Part shown: positions 38,073-47,882 of the stretch, in pieces
Position numbering within the stretch: position 1 is the first letter of the stretch
How the letters are laid out: each line of letters opens with the position of its first letter
NCBI RefSeq assembly: GCF_001742305.1
Contig: NZ_MJAT01000033.1
Span: 62,001 to 126,000, forward strand
Direction: 5' to 3'
From: Desulfuribacillus stibiiarsenatis
Lineage (GTDB): Bacteria > Bacillota > Bacilli > Desulfuribacillales > Desulfuribacillaceae
DNA: 64,000 nt
The notes under the pieces: model-generated
The model's database searches: none
What the model was told of the DNA's origin: nothing
Seen by the model: only the letters and a program-made list of their open reading frames with translations
Position numbers and translations under genes: made by a program

Positions 38073-38432
38073 TTATACATAGCCCGTGCCACTACCCGTC
38101 CATTCTTTCCAGACATCTGGCTGATACCCTACTGTTGCAAGCTTTCCATTTCTGACAATTGGCGTCTTATATAGCTTAGGGTTCTTAAAGAGAATTTCTT
38201 CCCTAACACTCGCTCCTGAAATGCGATCTAGATTCAACTTATTATAATCACTAGAGCTTTGATTAAATAAAGTGTTTAAGCCAAGGGCTGCCTTAACACT
38301 TGCAAATTCGCCTTTACTTAAGCCATATTTATACAAATCAACCAACTGATATGGCAATTTTCTTTCTTTAAAATAACGCTCTGCCTTTTTCGTATCAAAG
38401 CATTTTGCCGCTCCAAAAATTTGAATCCCCAT
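38073..38432 (-). CDS. ArsC/Spx-family protein (YffB-like)
   Basis: 119 residues of the thioredoxin-like ArsC/Spx superfamily. GAAKCFDTKKAERYFKERKLPYQLVDLYKYGLS gives the N-terminal active-site region in which only one Cys is present (C-x3, not the Spx C-x2-C), and KNPKLYKTPIVRNGKLATVGY is the later conserved part. True arsenate reduction is unproven for this group. GAGGAG lies 8 nt before the ATG. A 25-codon frame starting within the last codons (to 37998) has no convincing ribosome site. Confidence 0.82.
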   Translation of the reverse strand: MGIQIFGAAKCFDTKKAERYFKERKLPYQLVDLYKYGLSKGEFASVKAALGLNTLFNQSSSDYNKLNLDRISGASVREEILFKNPKLYKTPIVRNGKLATVGYQPDVWKEWTGSGTGYV

Positions 38433-38468
38433 TCCCTATTCTCCTCAAACACAGTAATTGAAAACTGA

Positions 38469-39728
38469 TTATCTTGACTCATTTTTTGAAAATTGAAGAG
38501 CTTTTTTAATATCTTTTAGTATACTAGTTTTCCCATACATTAGTACTCCACCTCTGTAAACTCTAGCTCCAAAGATAGCCATAATAATAATTGTTGCTAA
38601 TAAAATCCCTACACCTAGTAATGGCTCCCAAGCAGGAAGATTCAACATACCAACTCTCATGAACATAATCATAGGCGTAAAAAAAGGAATATAAGAAGTA
38701 ATCGTTATAAATGTTTTGTCAGGTGCACCTAATCCAAACATGGCAATCATGAATCCAGCAACAATCAGTAGTGTCATAGGGGTAATTGTTTGTTGAACAT
38801 CTTCGATTCTGCTCACTAAAGAACCTAACAATGCTGCTAGAGTGGCATATAAAAAGTAGCCGAGAATAAAGAAAACAAAAGCATAAACAATTGTTAGTAC
38901 TGGTACATTATGAAAACCGAAAAAATCGAAAAATCCGCCCTCCATAGACGAAAGATTTCTTGTAATTGAATAATAACCTACACTTAGAAGTAGGATCATT
39001 TGTGTTAAACTTACGAGTCCTACACCAATTATTTTAGCAAACATATGTTTAATTGGTGATACACTAGATATGAGAATTTCCATAACTCGTGACGATTTTT
39101 CTGTAGCTACCTCCATTGCAATCATACTTGCATATAAAATGACCGCAAAATATATAACAAAAAGAAGGACATAGACTAGACCTCTAGCCTGATTTAGTTC
39201 TTCTACGGTTTTAGCATTTTCCTCTAAGGCAATCTGTTGGAATGAAACTGGTTCATAGAGAGTTTCCAATTGTTCCTGTGTGAGATTTATCTTAGAAGCT
39301 GCAAGCTGTGTCTTCATTTGCTGCAAACTATTTCTAAGTTCATTAGGGAGCATAACATTTGTTATCGTCATAGATGTATATGTTGCTTCTGGTAAGTTCT
39401 CAGAGTTGTTCGTTAAAATTAATAAGCCTTTCCACTTGCCTTCTTTTACTTCTTGTACAGCATTCTCCTGACCACCATTATAAGCTACTAAAAGAACATT
39501 TTCATTCGTTGTACTGATTACTTGTTTGAGAGAATCAAATAAGAGACCCGTATCGTCAATCACTGCAATCTTGTCCTGCTCTTTATCACTATTCACAAAG
39601 TCCATAATATGAGGAATACTTGTTAGACCAAGCATAATTGTCAATGTAATAATCGTAGTTATAATAAATTGCTTTGATTTAATCTTAGTTGAGTACGTAT
39701 GCAATAAAATAATCCAAAAATTATTCAA
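38469..39728 (-). CDS. ABC-2-type transporter permease (YhaP/NatB-like)
   Basis: 419 residues, equal in length to Bacillus YhaP as I recall it. One membrane segment near residue 30, a large outside loop (about 50-190), then five or six segments after residue 190. EKSSRVMEILISSVSPIKHMFAK is the conserved cytoplasmic coupling motif of this permease class. The start is TTG at 39728, overlapping the end of the ATPase gene by 8 nt. Together they form an exporter; NatAB exports sodium, but the substrate here is not known. Confidence 0.88.
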   Translation of the reverse strand: MNNFWIILLHTYSTKIKSKQFIITTIITLTIMLGLTSIPHIMDFVNSDKEQDKIAVIDDTGLLFDSLKQVISTTNENVLLVAYNGGQENAVQEVKEGKWKGLLILTNNSENLPEATYTSMTITNVMLPNELRNSLQQMKTQLAASKINLTQEQLETLYEPVSFQQIALEENAKTVEELNQARGLVYVLLFVIYFAVILYASMIAMEVATEKSSRVMEILISSVSPIKHMFAKIIGVGLVSLTQMILLLSVGYYSITRNLSSMEGGFFDFFGFHNVPVLTIVYAFVFFILGYFLYATLAALLGSLVSRIEDVQQTITPMTLLIVAGFMIAMFGLGAPDKTFITITSYIPFFTPMIMFMRVGMLNLPAWEPLLGVGILLATIIIMAIFGARVYRGGVLMYGKTSILKDIKKALQFSKNESR

Positions 39729-40620
39729 AGGAATTACCTACTTTCTCAATAAAAATGTCGTTTAGAGAGGGTTCTTCTAATACGAACTTACGGATGAATC
39801 CCTTTCCAACAATATCTTGCAATATCTTTTCTGCTATATGTTCGCTGATGATCTGTAATTCAATACCTTCTGCTGTTACCCTTGCATTTGTAACACCTGA
39901 ATAACCCTTTAGAAATTCCATTGGGAAATCCCCATGTATAATTAAATTCTTTTTGCCAAAAGAACGTTTGATATCTTTAAGTGCACCTTGTACAACTGGT
40001 CTTCCCTGATGCATAATACATAAATGCTCACACATTTCTTCCACATGATACATTTGATGACTAGAAAAAACGATGGTAGTTCCTTTCGCCTTCAAATCTA
40101 ATACGGCTTCCTTTAGCATTTCCACATTCACTGGATCGAGCCCACTAAATGGTTCATCTAGAATCAGCAGTTTTGGTTTGTGTATGATAGCTGTAACTAG
40201 TTGTATTTTCTGTTGATTTCCCTTTGAGAGTTCTTCTACTTTTTTCTCTAAGTAGTCTGGCACCTTGAATCGCTCTAACCAGTATACCAACTCTTTTAAA
40301 GCATCTTGTTTTTGCATACCTCGTAATCGCGCTAAATAAATCACTTGTTCTTTCACCTTTAACTTCGGGTATAATCCCCTCTCCTCTGGAAGATATCCAA
40401 TATAGGGACTCGTAGAATAATTGATTGGCTGATCATTCCAACTTATGGTTCCGCTAGTCGGATATAGCAACCCCAGAATCATTCGGAAAGTTGTTGTCTT
40501 TCCTGCACCGTTAGCTCCTAAGAAACCGAACATCTCTTTTTCTGGTATTGATATTGATAGTTGATCCACTGCTGTAAAGTCCTTAAATTTTTTTGTTACT
40601 TGTTCTAATTTTAATGTCAT
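39721..40620 (-). CDS. ABC transporter ATP-binding protein (YhaQ/NatA-like)
   Basis: 299 residues. Walker A GANGAGKTTTFRMILGLL near residue 35, signature ELSKGNQQKIQLV near 130, Walker B LLILDEPFSGLDPVN near 150 and the switch His in FSSHQMYHVEEM. The C-terminal extra 80 residues are typical of the YhaQ/NatA group. GAGGTGG lies 7 nt before the ATG. It partners the overlapping permease; the alarmone synthetase gene ends 27 nt upstream on the same strand and may share the transcript. Confidence 0.92.
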   Translation of the reverse strand: MTLKLEQVTKKFKDFTAVDQLSISIPEKEMFGFLGANGAGKTTTFRMILGLLYPTSGTISWNDQPINYSTSPYIGYLPEERGLYPKLKVKEQVIYLARLRGMQKQDALKELVYWLERFKVPDYLEKKVEELSKGNQQKIQLVTAIIHKPKLLILDEPFSGLDPVNVEMLKEAVLDLKAKGTTIVFSSHQMYHVEEMCEHLCIMHQGRPVVQGALKDIKRSFGKKNLIIHGDFPMEFLKGYSGVTNARVTAEGIELQIISEHIAEKILQDIVGKGFIRKFVLEEPSLNDIFIEKVGNSFE

Positions 40621-40647
40621 TTTTCTACCACCTCATATTTTATACAA

Positions 40648-41385
40648 TTAACTCCGCAGTTTCAGGGTACTCAAAAGGTCAAATGGCAATTGAAATTTCT
40701 CATTATTTATAACTAATTCATAGATATCTTCCTCTTCATCAGAATTCTTTATATCTAGCATTTCCTTATGGATGTTTTCCATTTTTCTGTCCAATTGTGC
40801 GGCAGTATTTGCTGCCTCTTTTAATTCTTCTACTAAATACTGCGGTACTTCTTTGTTATACTTATAGTAAATTTTATGTTCTAAACTCGCCCAGAAATCC
40901 ATTGCAATCGTTCGTATTTGGACTTCAACACAGACCATCTCTACACGATCGCTCATAAAGACTGGAACTTGTAATATTAAATGCAAACTTTGGTAACCAT
41001 TTGGCTTTGGGCTCTTTATATAATCATTGCAATCGATTACGGTAATGTCCTTTTGACTTTGAAGCATGTTACTTAATTCATAAATATCAGAGATAAAGGA
41101 ACACGTAATCCTGATTCCCGCTATGTCTTGGATGTTCTCTCTGATTGCGCTAAGGGTGAGCGGGTATCCTTTTCGATATATTTTCTGGACTATGCTTTCT
41201 GGAGACTTAAGACGCGATTTGACATGTTCAATTGGATTATATTCGTGTATGTAACTGAATTCTTGCTTCAATATATCAATCTTTGTATTTACTTCGTCTA
41301 ATGCAAACTTGTAGGTCATCATAAATCTAGTTAATTCAGCTTTCAATACTCTCAAGTTTTTCATATCCACGGATTGAATATTCAT
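40648..41385 (-). CDS. Small alarmone synthetase ((p)ppGpp synthetase, RelQ/YjbM type)
   Basis: 245 residues containing only a RelA/SpoT synthetase domain, without the hydrolase or TGS/ACT domains. Visible motifs: IQDIAGIRITCSFISDIYEL near 95, SPKPNGYQSLHLIL near 130 and VEVQIRTIAMDFWASLEHK near 165, the substrate-binding and catalytic parts. It would make (p)ppGpp from ATP and GTP/GDP. It is about 35 residues longer than YjbM/YwaC. The ribosome site GAGGAG is 13 nt before the ATG, rather far. Confidence 0.9.
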   Translation of the reverse strand: MNIQSVDMKNLRVLKAELTRFMMTYKFALDEVNTKIDILKQEFSYIHEYNPIEHVKSRLKSPESIVQKIYRKGYPLTLSAIRENIQDIAGIRITCSFISDIYELSNMLQSQKDITVIDCNDYIKSPKPNGYQSLHLILQVPVFMSDRVEMVCVEVQIRTIAMDFWASLEHKIYYKYNKEVPQYLVEELKEAANTAAQLDRKMENIHKEMLDIKNSDEEEDIYELVINNEKFQLPFDLLSTLKLRS

Positions 41386-41487
41386 GTTTATTCACTTTCT
41401 CCTCTTAACAAACTATTTATTATGTTCTATAAATAATTATAAGAAGGATATATGTATAGACTATGAATAGGTAATTAAATCTTTATA

Positions 41488-41564
41488 AACAAAACTTGGC
41501 ATACACCAAGTCCTTAGGACGCAGGTGTATGCCTTAGTTGCCCGACGCAAATGAGTCTTGCGTC
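41488..41564. repeat. Structured intergenic element, copy 2 of 3
   Basis: Plus strand: AAACTTGGCATACACC, then GGTGTATGCC-TTAGTTGCCC, then the hairpin GACGCAA/TTGCGTC. The arms GGCATACACC and GGTGTATGCC are perfectly complementary. The last hairpin touches the selO stop codon, so in the minus direction the element is the selO 3' end. Compare 18981 and 61469. Confidence 0.78.
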
Positions 41565-43040
41565 TTAAGTACCACAAAATGTTCGATAAGCTCCATACGA
41601 TGCGTCTGGAAGTGAAGCGTAATGCTCTTGATCCACTGTATAAGCATATGGCTCTGATAGCACTTCGTTTAACTTCTCCATGACACCATAATCACTCAGC
41701 TCCACTGCCGCTTCTATTGCTTCTTCCACCCGATGATTCCGAGGTATGATTGCAGGATTGCTATTCTTCATTAACTGCAGAATCTCATCCTTTGATTGTT
41801 CTTGTCTACTTATCCGTGCCAGCCACATTTCATACCACTGCGTGAATTCATCATAACCAAATAAAACAAGTTCATTCACTTGATTCAACGTAAGCGCTCG
41901 GAAGGTATTCGTATAATCAGCACCGTACTTTTGCATCATGCTGAGTAGGCCTTCAATCAATTCCTTATCCGCTTCTTCATGATTGACAATCCCCAATTTC
42001 GCTTTCATTCCCGTTAGCCAAGCTTGTTCGAATTGTGGCGTAAACTGCGCAATAGCAGCTTTCGCAATTTCAATTGCTTGCTCGTGACTCTGATCGAGTA
42101 ACGGAAGTAATGTACCCGCAAATCTTGCAAGGTTCCACGTAGCGATATTCGGCTGATTACGATACGCATATCGACCATAGGTGTCAATGGAACTAAATAC
42201 AGTAGCGGGATCATAGGTATCCATAAAAGCACATGGCCCATAATCGATTGTCTCACCACAAATTGTCATATTATCTGTATTCATAACACCATGTATGAAC
42301 CCTACTAATTGCCATTTCGCAATTAATTCTGCTTGGTGCTTAATTACTTCTTCGAGTAAATATAAGTACTGATTCTGACGACCTTCGAAATCAGGATAAT
42401 GTCTCTGTAGTGTGTAATCTGCCAGCGACTGGAGTTCCTCTGATGTTCCAAAGCTAGCCGCGTATTCAAAGGTTCCAACGCGTATATGACTAGCCGCTAC
42501 TCGCGTAAGAATAGCACCCGGTTGAAAAGTTTCACGTATTACTGTCTCCCCAGTCGTAACTACAGCCAGACTTCTAGTCGTGGGAATACCTAGGGCATGC
42601 ATCGCCTCACTAATTATGTACTCACGCAGCATTGGTCCAAGACCCGCTCGTCCATCCCCACGGCGAGAATAGGGAGTTCTTCCTGGGCCTTTTAGTTGAA
42701 TATCAAAACGCTCCCCTTTAGGAGTAATCTGTTCTCCTATCAGTATCGCTCGACCATCTCCAAGCATAGTAAAATGTCCAAACTGATGGCCAGCGTACGC
42801 TTGGGCAAGCGGTTCAGCACCTATAGGCATCTGATTCCCCGCCAGCACTTCTACACCTTCCTTACTTTTAAGGAATTCGTTGGCTATGCCCAGAGAATTT
42901 GCCAAATCCGAATTTAGAACAAACAGTTGCGGTGATTGGACAGGAGTTGGCCATACATTTGTATAAAATGTTTCTGGCAAACGAAGATAACTGTTGTCCA
43001 AACTCCATCCTGCATCTTCTCTAATTATTTGGTCTGTCAT
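41565..43040 (-). CDS. selO: Protein adenylyltransferase SelO (YdiU/UPF0061)
   Basis: 491 residues, a pseudokinase-fold enzyme that transfers AMP from ATP to protein Ser, Thr or Tyr. Conserved blocks are [21 protein letters not shown] near 85, [28 protein letters not shown] near 115-145 (nucleotide loop) and [25 protein letters not shown] near 255 (catalytic and metal Asp/Asn). Length is normal. I chose the ATG at 43040 with GAGGGG 8 nt upstream. Bacterial SelO is linked to redox and oxidative stress. Confidence 0.93.
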   Translation of the reverse strand: MTDQIIREDAGWSLDNSYLRLPETFYTNVWPTPVQSPQLFVLNSDLANSLGIANEFLKSKEGVEVLAGNQMPIGAEPLAQAYAGHQFGHFTMLGDGRAILIGEQITPKGERFDIQLKGPGRTPYSRRGDGRAGLGPMLREYIISEAMHALGIPTTRSLAVVTTGETVIRETFQPGAILTRVAASHIRVGTFEYAASFGTSEELQSLADYTLQRHYPDFEGRQNQYLYLLEEVIKHQAELIAKWQLVGFIHGVMNTDNMTICGETIDYGPCAFMDTYDPATVFSSIDTYGRYAYRNQPNIATWNLARFAGTLLPLLDQSHEQAIEIAKAAIAQFTPQFEQAWLTGMKAKLGIVNHEEADKELIEGLLSMMQKYGADYTNTFRALTLNQVNELVLFGYDEFTQWYEMWLARISRQEQSKDEILQLMKNSNPAIIPRNHRVEEAIEAAVELSDYGVMEKLNEVLSEPYAYTVDQEHYASLPDASYGAYRTFCGT

Positions 43041-43147
43041 AAATAACACCCCTCAGATATGCCATACTTATAATTAAACTATACATTTTTAGTGTCTACT
43101 TGGGAAATTATCTTATTCTATTGCCGGATACTTGTTAAGATGCTATT

Positions 43148-43471
43148 TTATTTCTTTTTCGGAAGTGTTACTTTTAGAAATCCTTTTTCATAGCTAGTCT
43201 GAAGGTTATCTCCATCCGCATTGCCGATATAAAAAGTCCTGCTAAACTCGCTGTAATAACGCTCTTGACGAATAAAATTCTTCCTCTTATCTTCCATAAA
43301 TTCTTCCCTTTTGCCATGAATGATTAAATGATGATTGACATATTCAACCGTAACTGAGTTCTCATCGATTCTTGGATATTGAACATTTACTACATAGGCA
43401 GAATCGGTTTCATCCATTTGTACAGACAATTGATTGGGATGACTCATTCGAAAAGGTGTAAGCCCGAACAA
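43148..43471 (-). CDS. Small heat shock protein (Hsp20/alpha-crystallin)
   Basis: 107 residues, nearly only the alpha-crystallin domain, with a short N-terminus. The pattern MDETDSAYVVNVQYPRIDENSV, LIIHGKREE and SYEKGFLKVTLPKK is the Hsp20 core; the C-terminal IxI tail is missing or minimal (LPKKK), so it may form small assemblies. The start is TTG at 43471, supported by an ideal AGGAGGTGAT 4 nt upstream. It is divergent from the spore gene sspH, sharing about 200 nt. Confidence 0.87.
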   Translation of the reverse strand: MFGLTPFRMSHPNQLSVQMDETDSAYVVNVQYPRIDENSVTVEYVNHHLIIHGKREEFMEDKRKNFIRQERYYSEFSRTFYIGNADGDNLQTSYEKGFLKVTLPKKK

Positions 43472-43679
43472 TTACATCACCTCCTAAAGAACAATAATAC
43501 GATAACAGTTAAAAATCCCATTATTAATATTATTCAATTCGGAGGATTCTTGTTCTACATTCTTAACGTATGCCAATTGAAATGTAACGACTGGAATATC
43601 ACAAAACGTTGTTGTGCATATTATTACCGTCGTTAACAAACGATGATTTGCGAGTTCAAGTATAAAGGAGGTGCCTTTG

Positions 43680-43859
43680 ATGGATCTTTTACGCGCGCAT
43701 GATATAGCATCTTCGCCAAGCATGGTCGATGTTACGTATAATGGTGCACCTATCTACATCGAACAAGTCCATGATGAAAGTAATACAGTTACAGTTCACT
43801 TTCTCGACAAACCGGAAGAAAAGCATACTGTTTCTGTGACACATTTATTGGAGATATAA
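43680..43859 (+). CDS. sspH: H-type small acid-soluble spore protein
   Basis: 59 residues. MDLLRAHDIASSPSMVDVTYNGAPIYIEQV matches the SspH family (MxxxRAxEIxxSPxMxxVTYNGxPIYIxxV). Such proteins are made in the forespore and found in the spore core. The ATG at 43680 follows AAAGGAGGTG by 6 nt. Its presence shows that the host forms endospores. A strong terminator follows within 40 nt. Confidence 0.95.
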   Translation: MDLLRAHDIASSPSMVDVTYNGAPIYIEQVHDESNTVTVHFLDKPEEKHTVSVTHLLEI

Positions 43860-43890
43860 GAACTGGAAAAAGAACTGAAAATAGTACTCA

Positions 43891-43921
43891 AAAAAGCGAC
43901 CCTCCATTGGGTCGCTTTTTT
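43891..43921. terminator. Bidirectional terminator between sspH and the PhnB-like gene
   Basis: AAAAAGCGACCC and GGGTCGCTTTTT, a perfect 12-bp stem with a 6-nt loop, between convergent genes. Confidence 0.93.
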
Positions 43922-43930
43922 AAGTAATGA

Positions 43931-44347
43931 TTATTCTTCAGGATAATTGAACTGCCAACCTATCCCGAATTTATCCGTTACAAAACCGTAGCATTTACTC
44001 CAGAAAGTCTCCTGAAGCTCCATAACAACCGTACCATCTGCTTTAAGTTTATCAAACATTGTCTTTATTTCATCTACGTCGTTACTTATTATAGTCAAGC
44101 TAATATTATTCCCAACGACAAATGGCATACCTGGCGGAACATCAGAAAACATGACTTTGCTACCTTTTATTTCCAGAAAAGTGTGCATCACGAAATTCTT
44201 TGTCTCTTCTGTTAGAGGAAATTCTCCATCTGTATGAACGTCCCCATAAAACATAATCTGCTGCTTCTCCGCTGCAAAAACGTCGGCGTAAAACTCTACA
44301 GCTTCGCGGCATTTACCATTAAAATTGACGTATGCTTGTACAGTCAT
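43931..44347 (-). CDS. VOC-superfamily protein, PhnB-like
   Basis: 138 residues of the glyoxalase/PhnB type: VQAYVNFNGKCREAVEFYADVF at the N-terminus, FLEIKGSKVMFSDVPP in the middle and WSKCYGFVTDKFGIGWQFNY at the end. These domains bind a metal between repeats and are mostly of unknown substrate. I chose the ATG at 44347 with AAGGAG 8 nt upstream. Confidence 0.85.
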   Translation of the reverse strand: MTVQAYVNFNGKCREAVEFYADVFAAEKQQIMFYGDVHTDGEFPLTEETKNFVMHTFLEIKGSKVMFSDVPPGMPFVVGNNISLTIISNDVDEIKTMFDKLKADGTVVMELQETFWSKCYGFVTDKFGIGWQFNYPEE

Positions 44348-44538
44348 TTGCTTCACTCCTTGAAATTGTTATTTTCCCAAAATCTATAAATTACTAAATC
44401 TTACTAACCTTTTTATATTATATACGAAACCCAAACTATAAAAACAGTTATATTCGCAGGGAAAATCCTGCGATTTCATTCAATTTCTCTTTTTTGTTTT
44501 CTATTACTAAAACAACAAGTAGTTGACCTGTGCTTAGC

Positions 44539-44579
44539 AAAAGGAGAAAATGTTTGTTATTAAACATCCTCTCCTTTTT
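44539..44579 (-). terminator. Probable terminator of CRISPR array 1
   Basis: AAAAGGAG, AATGTTT, loop, AAACAT, CTCCTTTT: a stem directly after the last (oldest) repeat in the direction of array transcription. Its loop contains TGTTTGTTA, as in the repeat end, so it may be built from a decayed repeat. A second hairpin, CGCAGG/CCTGCG, lies at 44455-44472. Confidence 0.65.
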
Positions 44580-44583
44580 AAGT

Positions 44584-47367
44584 GTTTCAATTCCCTGCAC
44601 GGAAATTAGATGTTTGTTACACAGCCTGATATAGTCAAAGACCCAGCGACTACGTTGAAGTTTCAATTCCCTTAACGGAAATTAGATGTTTGTTACGATG
44701 GATGAGTTCGTTGCCGCAGTAGAGAAACACGCAGGGTTTCAATTCCCTGTACGGAAATTAGATTATTATTACGCAGAAAGAGTTGTTGATCTTCGAATTC
44801 TTCATGGTAAGTTTCAATTCACTAATCGGAAATTAGATTGTTATTACTGACGTTACAAGACAACATCAAAAGGCAGTTAGAATGTTTCAATTCCCTAATC
44901 GAAAATTAGATGTTTGTTACATAGCAAGAAGTATCTTTTTGTATCACGCCAACTATGGTTTCAATTCCCTTAACGGAAATTAGATGTTTGTTACGATCCT
45001 TTTGCTGGTGGACCAACAATCGATATCAGTGAGTTTCAATTCCCTTAACGGAAATTAGATGTTTGTTACATAAAGCAAAATGTTATCTCTGAGTCTCAAT
45101 ATAAGTTTCAATTCCCTTAACGGAAATTAGATGTTTATTACCAGGTAAGACTACTGCCCATTGTGTGAGACTGGCACTATTGTTTCAATTCCCTTAACGG
45201 AAATTAGATGTTTGTTACTTTAATAGATTCTCCCCCTCCTAATGATTACACGATGTTTCAATTCCCTTAACGGAAATTAGATGTTTGTTACATATAATCA
45301 AGAATTTCAATTAAATTAGACTGATCCGTGTTTCAATTCCCTTAACGGAAATTAGATGTTTGTTACGCCGACAGAACATATAGAGCAGCCAATAAAGAAA
45401 ATGTTTCAATTCCCTTAACGGAAATTAGATGTTTGTTACTCAATAGAATATTTAGGAGCTTCACTATGGAATGGCTTAGGTTTCAATTCCCTTAACGGAA
45501 ATTAGATGTTTGTTACTTTTCTTGTCGAAATCGTCCAGGTTATGTTCTGTTAGCTTGGTTTCAATTCCCTTAACGGAAATTAGATGTTTGTTACTCCAGA
45601 AGAAAATATGCACGCGGCAACAAAGCAGTTTGTGTTTCAATTCCCTTAACGGAAATTAGATGTTTGTTACTAAGAGTATCAAATACAAGAAAGGATGTTT
45701 AAATTAGTTTCAATTCCCTTAACGGAAATTAGATGTTTGTTACATGATAGAAGTTTTTTATGCCACTGGCTGCAGGCTATCGTTTCAATTCCCTTAACGG
45801 AAATTAGATGTTTGTTACGACAGAAAGAGATTTAGCAAATGCTATCGGCGAAACAGAGTTTCAATTCCCTTAACGGAAATTAGATGTTTGTTACTCAACG
45901 TGTACAGCTCGTGGATCGATCGATGTCCATGTTTCAATTCCCTTAACGGAAATTAGATGTTTGTTACATATTCAAGAAACTCAAGACACAGATGTTGAAG
46001 AAATGTTTCAATTCCCTTAACGGAAATTAGATGTTTGTTACCAAAGTCTGTGGGATTGGCTATTATAGATGTAGAAGTGTTTCAATTCCCTTAACGGAAA
46101 TTAGATGTTTGTTACACTGCAGGAGATCCATTACGTGGAATCCTTGAAAAGTAGTTTCAATTCCCTTAACGGAAATTAGATGTTTGTTACTAAGAAAATC
46201 ATTCTTATTATAATCAATACCTACATTTGTTTCAATTCCCTTAACGGAAATTAGATGTTTGTTACGGCGCAAACGGTGAAATAGCCGCCATAGTAGATAT
46301 GTTTCAATTCCCTTAACGGAAATTAGATGTTTGTTACACGGTCATTCGTTCCGCTGTTAGTCTTAAGATTAAGTTTCAATTCCCTTAACGGAAATTAGAT
46401 GTTTGTTACAGGATAAGGTTAAGGGCCCCTACATAGTTACAGAAAAGTTGTTTCAATTCCCTTAACGGAAATTAGATGTTTGTTACTTATATACAGTTGA
46501 CTTGCAAGATATTAAAGTAACGTTTCAATTCCCTTAACGGAAATTAGATGTTTGTTACGAGGGTGGTTTTAGTTAAGATATGGATAATGATTGACCAGTT
46601 TCAATTCCCTTAACGGAAATTAGATGTTTGTTACGTTACTGACGGTACAGTGTGGATTCAAGCGCGGCATGTTGCGTTTCAATTCCCTTAACGGAAATTA
46701 GATGTTTGTTACCGATAGCTACGCTGGAAGAAATGAAAGCGCAGCGGGAGTTTCAATTCCCTTAACGGAAATTAGATGTTTGTTACGGCAGCAGAGAAAC
46801 GTGCAAATGAAAAAAAGGAAGCGTTTCAATTCCCTTAACGGAAATTAGATGTTTGTTACTAATAGATAACAAGAGTGGCGCAAGTACATCTGTTACTGTT
46901 TCAATTCCCTTAACGGAAATTAGATGTTTGTTACCAAAAGCGATCAAGACACCGTACACAGACAAAAGGGTTTCAATTCCCTTAACGGAAATTAGATGTT
47001 TGTTACTGGCTACGGCTACCGCCGTGGTCGTTGGTGGTACTGTTTCAATTCCCTTAACGGAAATTAGATGTTTGTTACTGAAAGAACAAACGTGTGAAGT
47101 TGGTATGGATGAGTTTCAATTCCCTTAACGGAAATTAGATGTTTGTTACGGCAAATAAAACTGCACTGATGAGACTTGAATAGTGTTTCAATTCCCTTAA
47201 CGGAAATTAGATGTTTGTTACTTTACCCTGATAAACCGTCTATGACATACCATATCAGTTTCAATTCCCTTAACGGAAATTAGATGTTTGTTACATGTAG
47301 TAACAGCCGTAAAGATTTATTGCTGAAATTGTTTCAATTCCCTTAACGGAAATTAGATGTTTGTTAC
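44584..47367 (-). CRISPR. CRISPR array 1: 38 repeats of 37 nt, 37 spacers
   Basis: On the plus strand each repeat begins GTTTCAATTCCCTTAACGG and ends AAATTAGATGTTTGTTAC. Spacers are about 35-41 nt. The variant repeats are all at the low-coordinate end (starts 44584, 44736, 44811, 44884; single changes at 45105), so the leader is at the other end, next to cas2, and the array is transcribed on the minus strand. In that sense the repeat ends ATTGAAAC, the 8-nt crRNA handle of type I-B and III systems. No spacer matches anything else I noticed in the window. Confidence 0.98.
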
Positions 47368-47604
47368 CGCTTATGGTTTTTACCTTTGATAGCTATATTT
47401 TGACTGAATCTAATTCGAGAGCCTCATTAAGTGCTGTTTTCCAACCTCTTTAAGTTTCAAATAGTAACTTTAAATTGCTTGAATATCCAATGTTTCCAAT
47501 GACCGAGCAACTCTTAGAAATTCCAGCCACCCGAACCTCTCGATATTTTGACTCTTTTAATGTTTTCTATGGTATATAATTCTACATTGATATCGAATCT
47601 CCTG
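47368..47604 (-). promoter_or_regulatory. Leader of CRISPR array 1
   Basis: AT-rich non-coding DNA between cas2 and the newest repeat. TCGAGAG (47415-47421) and CTCTCGA (47537-47543) form an inverted repeat found at exactly the same distances in leader 2. A block beginning CGAGCAACT (47504) and containing AGCCACCC before GAACCTCTCGA is also shared. Confidence 0.85.
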
Positions 47605-47880
47605 TTAATAAACCAAATCAATATCACCAAACACTACAACATTCGTGCCTAGCCGCTCCAAATCACTCTTACAACTAGCGCACTGGGAATAGAATATGAT
47701 GCTATCTTCCTTCTTCATCAATCGTTTCAGTCTATATTTCAAATTGACATACTCTTCTTTTGTTATGATTGCCTCAAAAACACTATACTGTACAGGTGTC
47801 GCATAATCCTTTAATGTCTTGAAGATTTTCGTTCTCCGTTTATCATCGCGAATGTCATATACAATTACTATATGTTTCAT
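47605..47880 (-). CDS. cas2: CRISPR-associated endonuclease Cas2
   Basis: 91 residues with the ferredoxin-like Cas2 fold: MKHIVIVYDIRDDKRRTKIFK has the conserved Asp at the end of strand 1, and VQYSVFEAIITKEEY is the typical following strand. Cas2 dimers bridge two Cas1 dimers during spacer integration. The ATG at 47880 comes 2 nt after the cas4-cas1 stop, with AGGTG 9 nt upstream within that gene. Confidence 0.95.
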   Translation of the reverse strand: MKHIVIVYDIRDDKRRTKIFKTLKDYATPVQYSVFEAIITKEEYVNLKYRLKRLMKKEDSIIFYSQCASCKSDLERLGTNVVVFGDIDLVY

Positions 47881-47882
47881 TA

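Noticed and set aside
37998-38078. 25-codon frame after the ArsC-like gene (MYKKAIEEIKGKHIYSSQ)
   Set aside because: No convincing ribosome site; ArsC/YffB proteins end normally at the annotated stop.
43484-43679. Frames in the hsp20-sspH divergent region
   Set aside because: They run through the shared promoter region and have no ribosome site or conserved motif; no CIRCE element was found there either.
46063-47128. Open reading frames across CRISPR array 1 (e.g. 46063-46272, 46783-46965, 46853-47128)
   Set aside because: They are periodic translations of the repeats, such as NKHLISVKGIET, and not genes.
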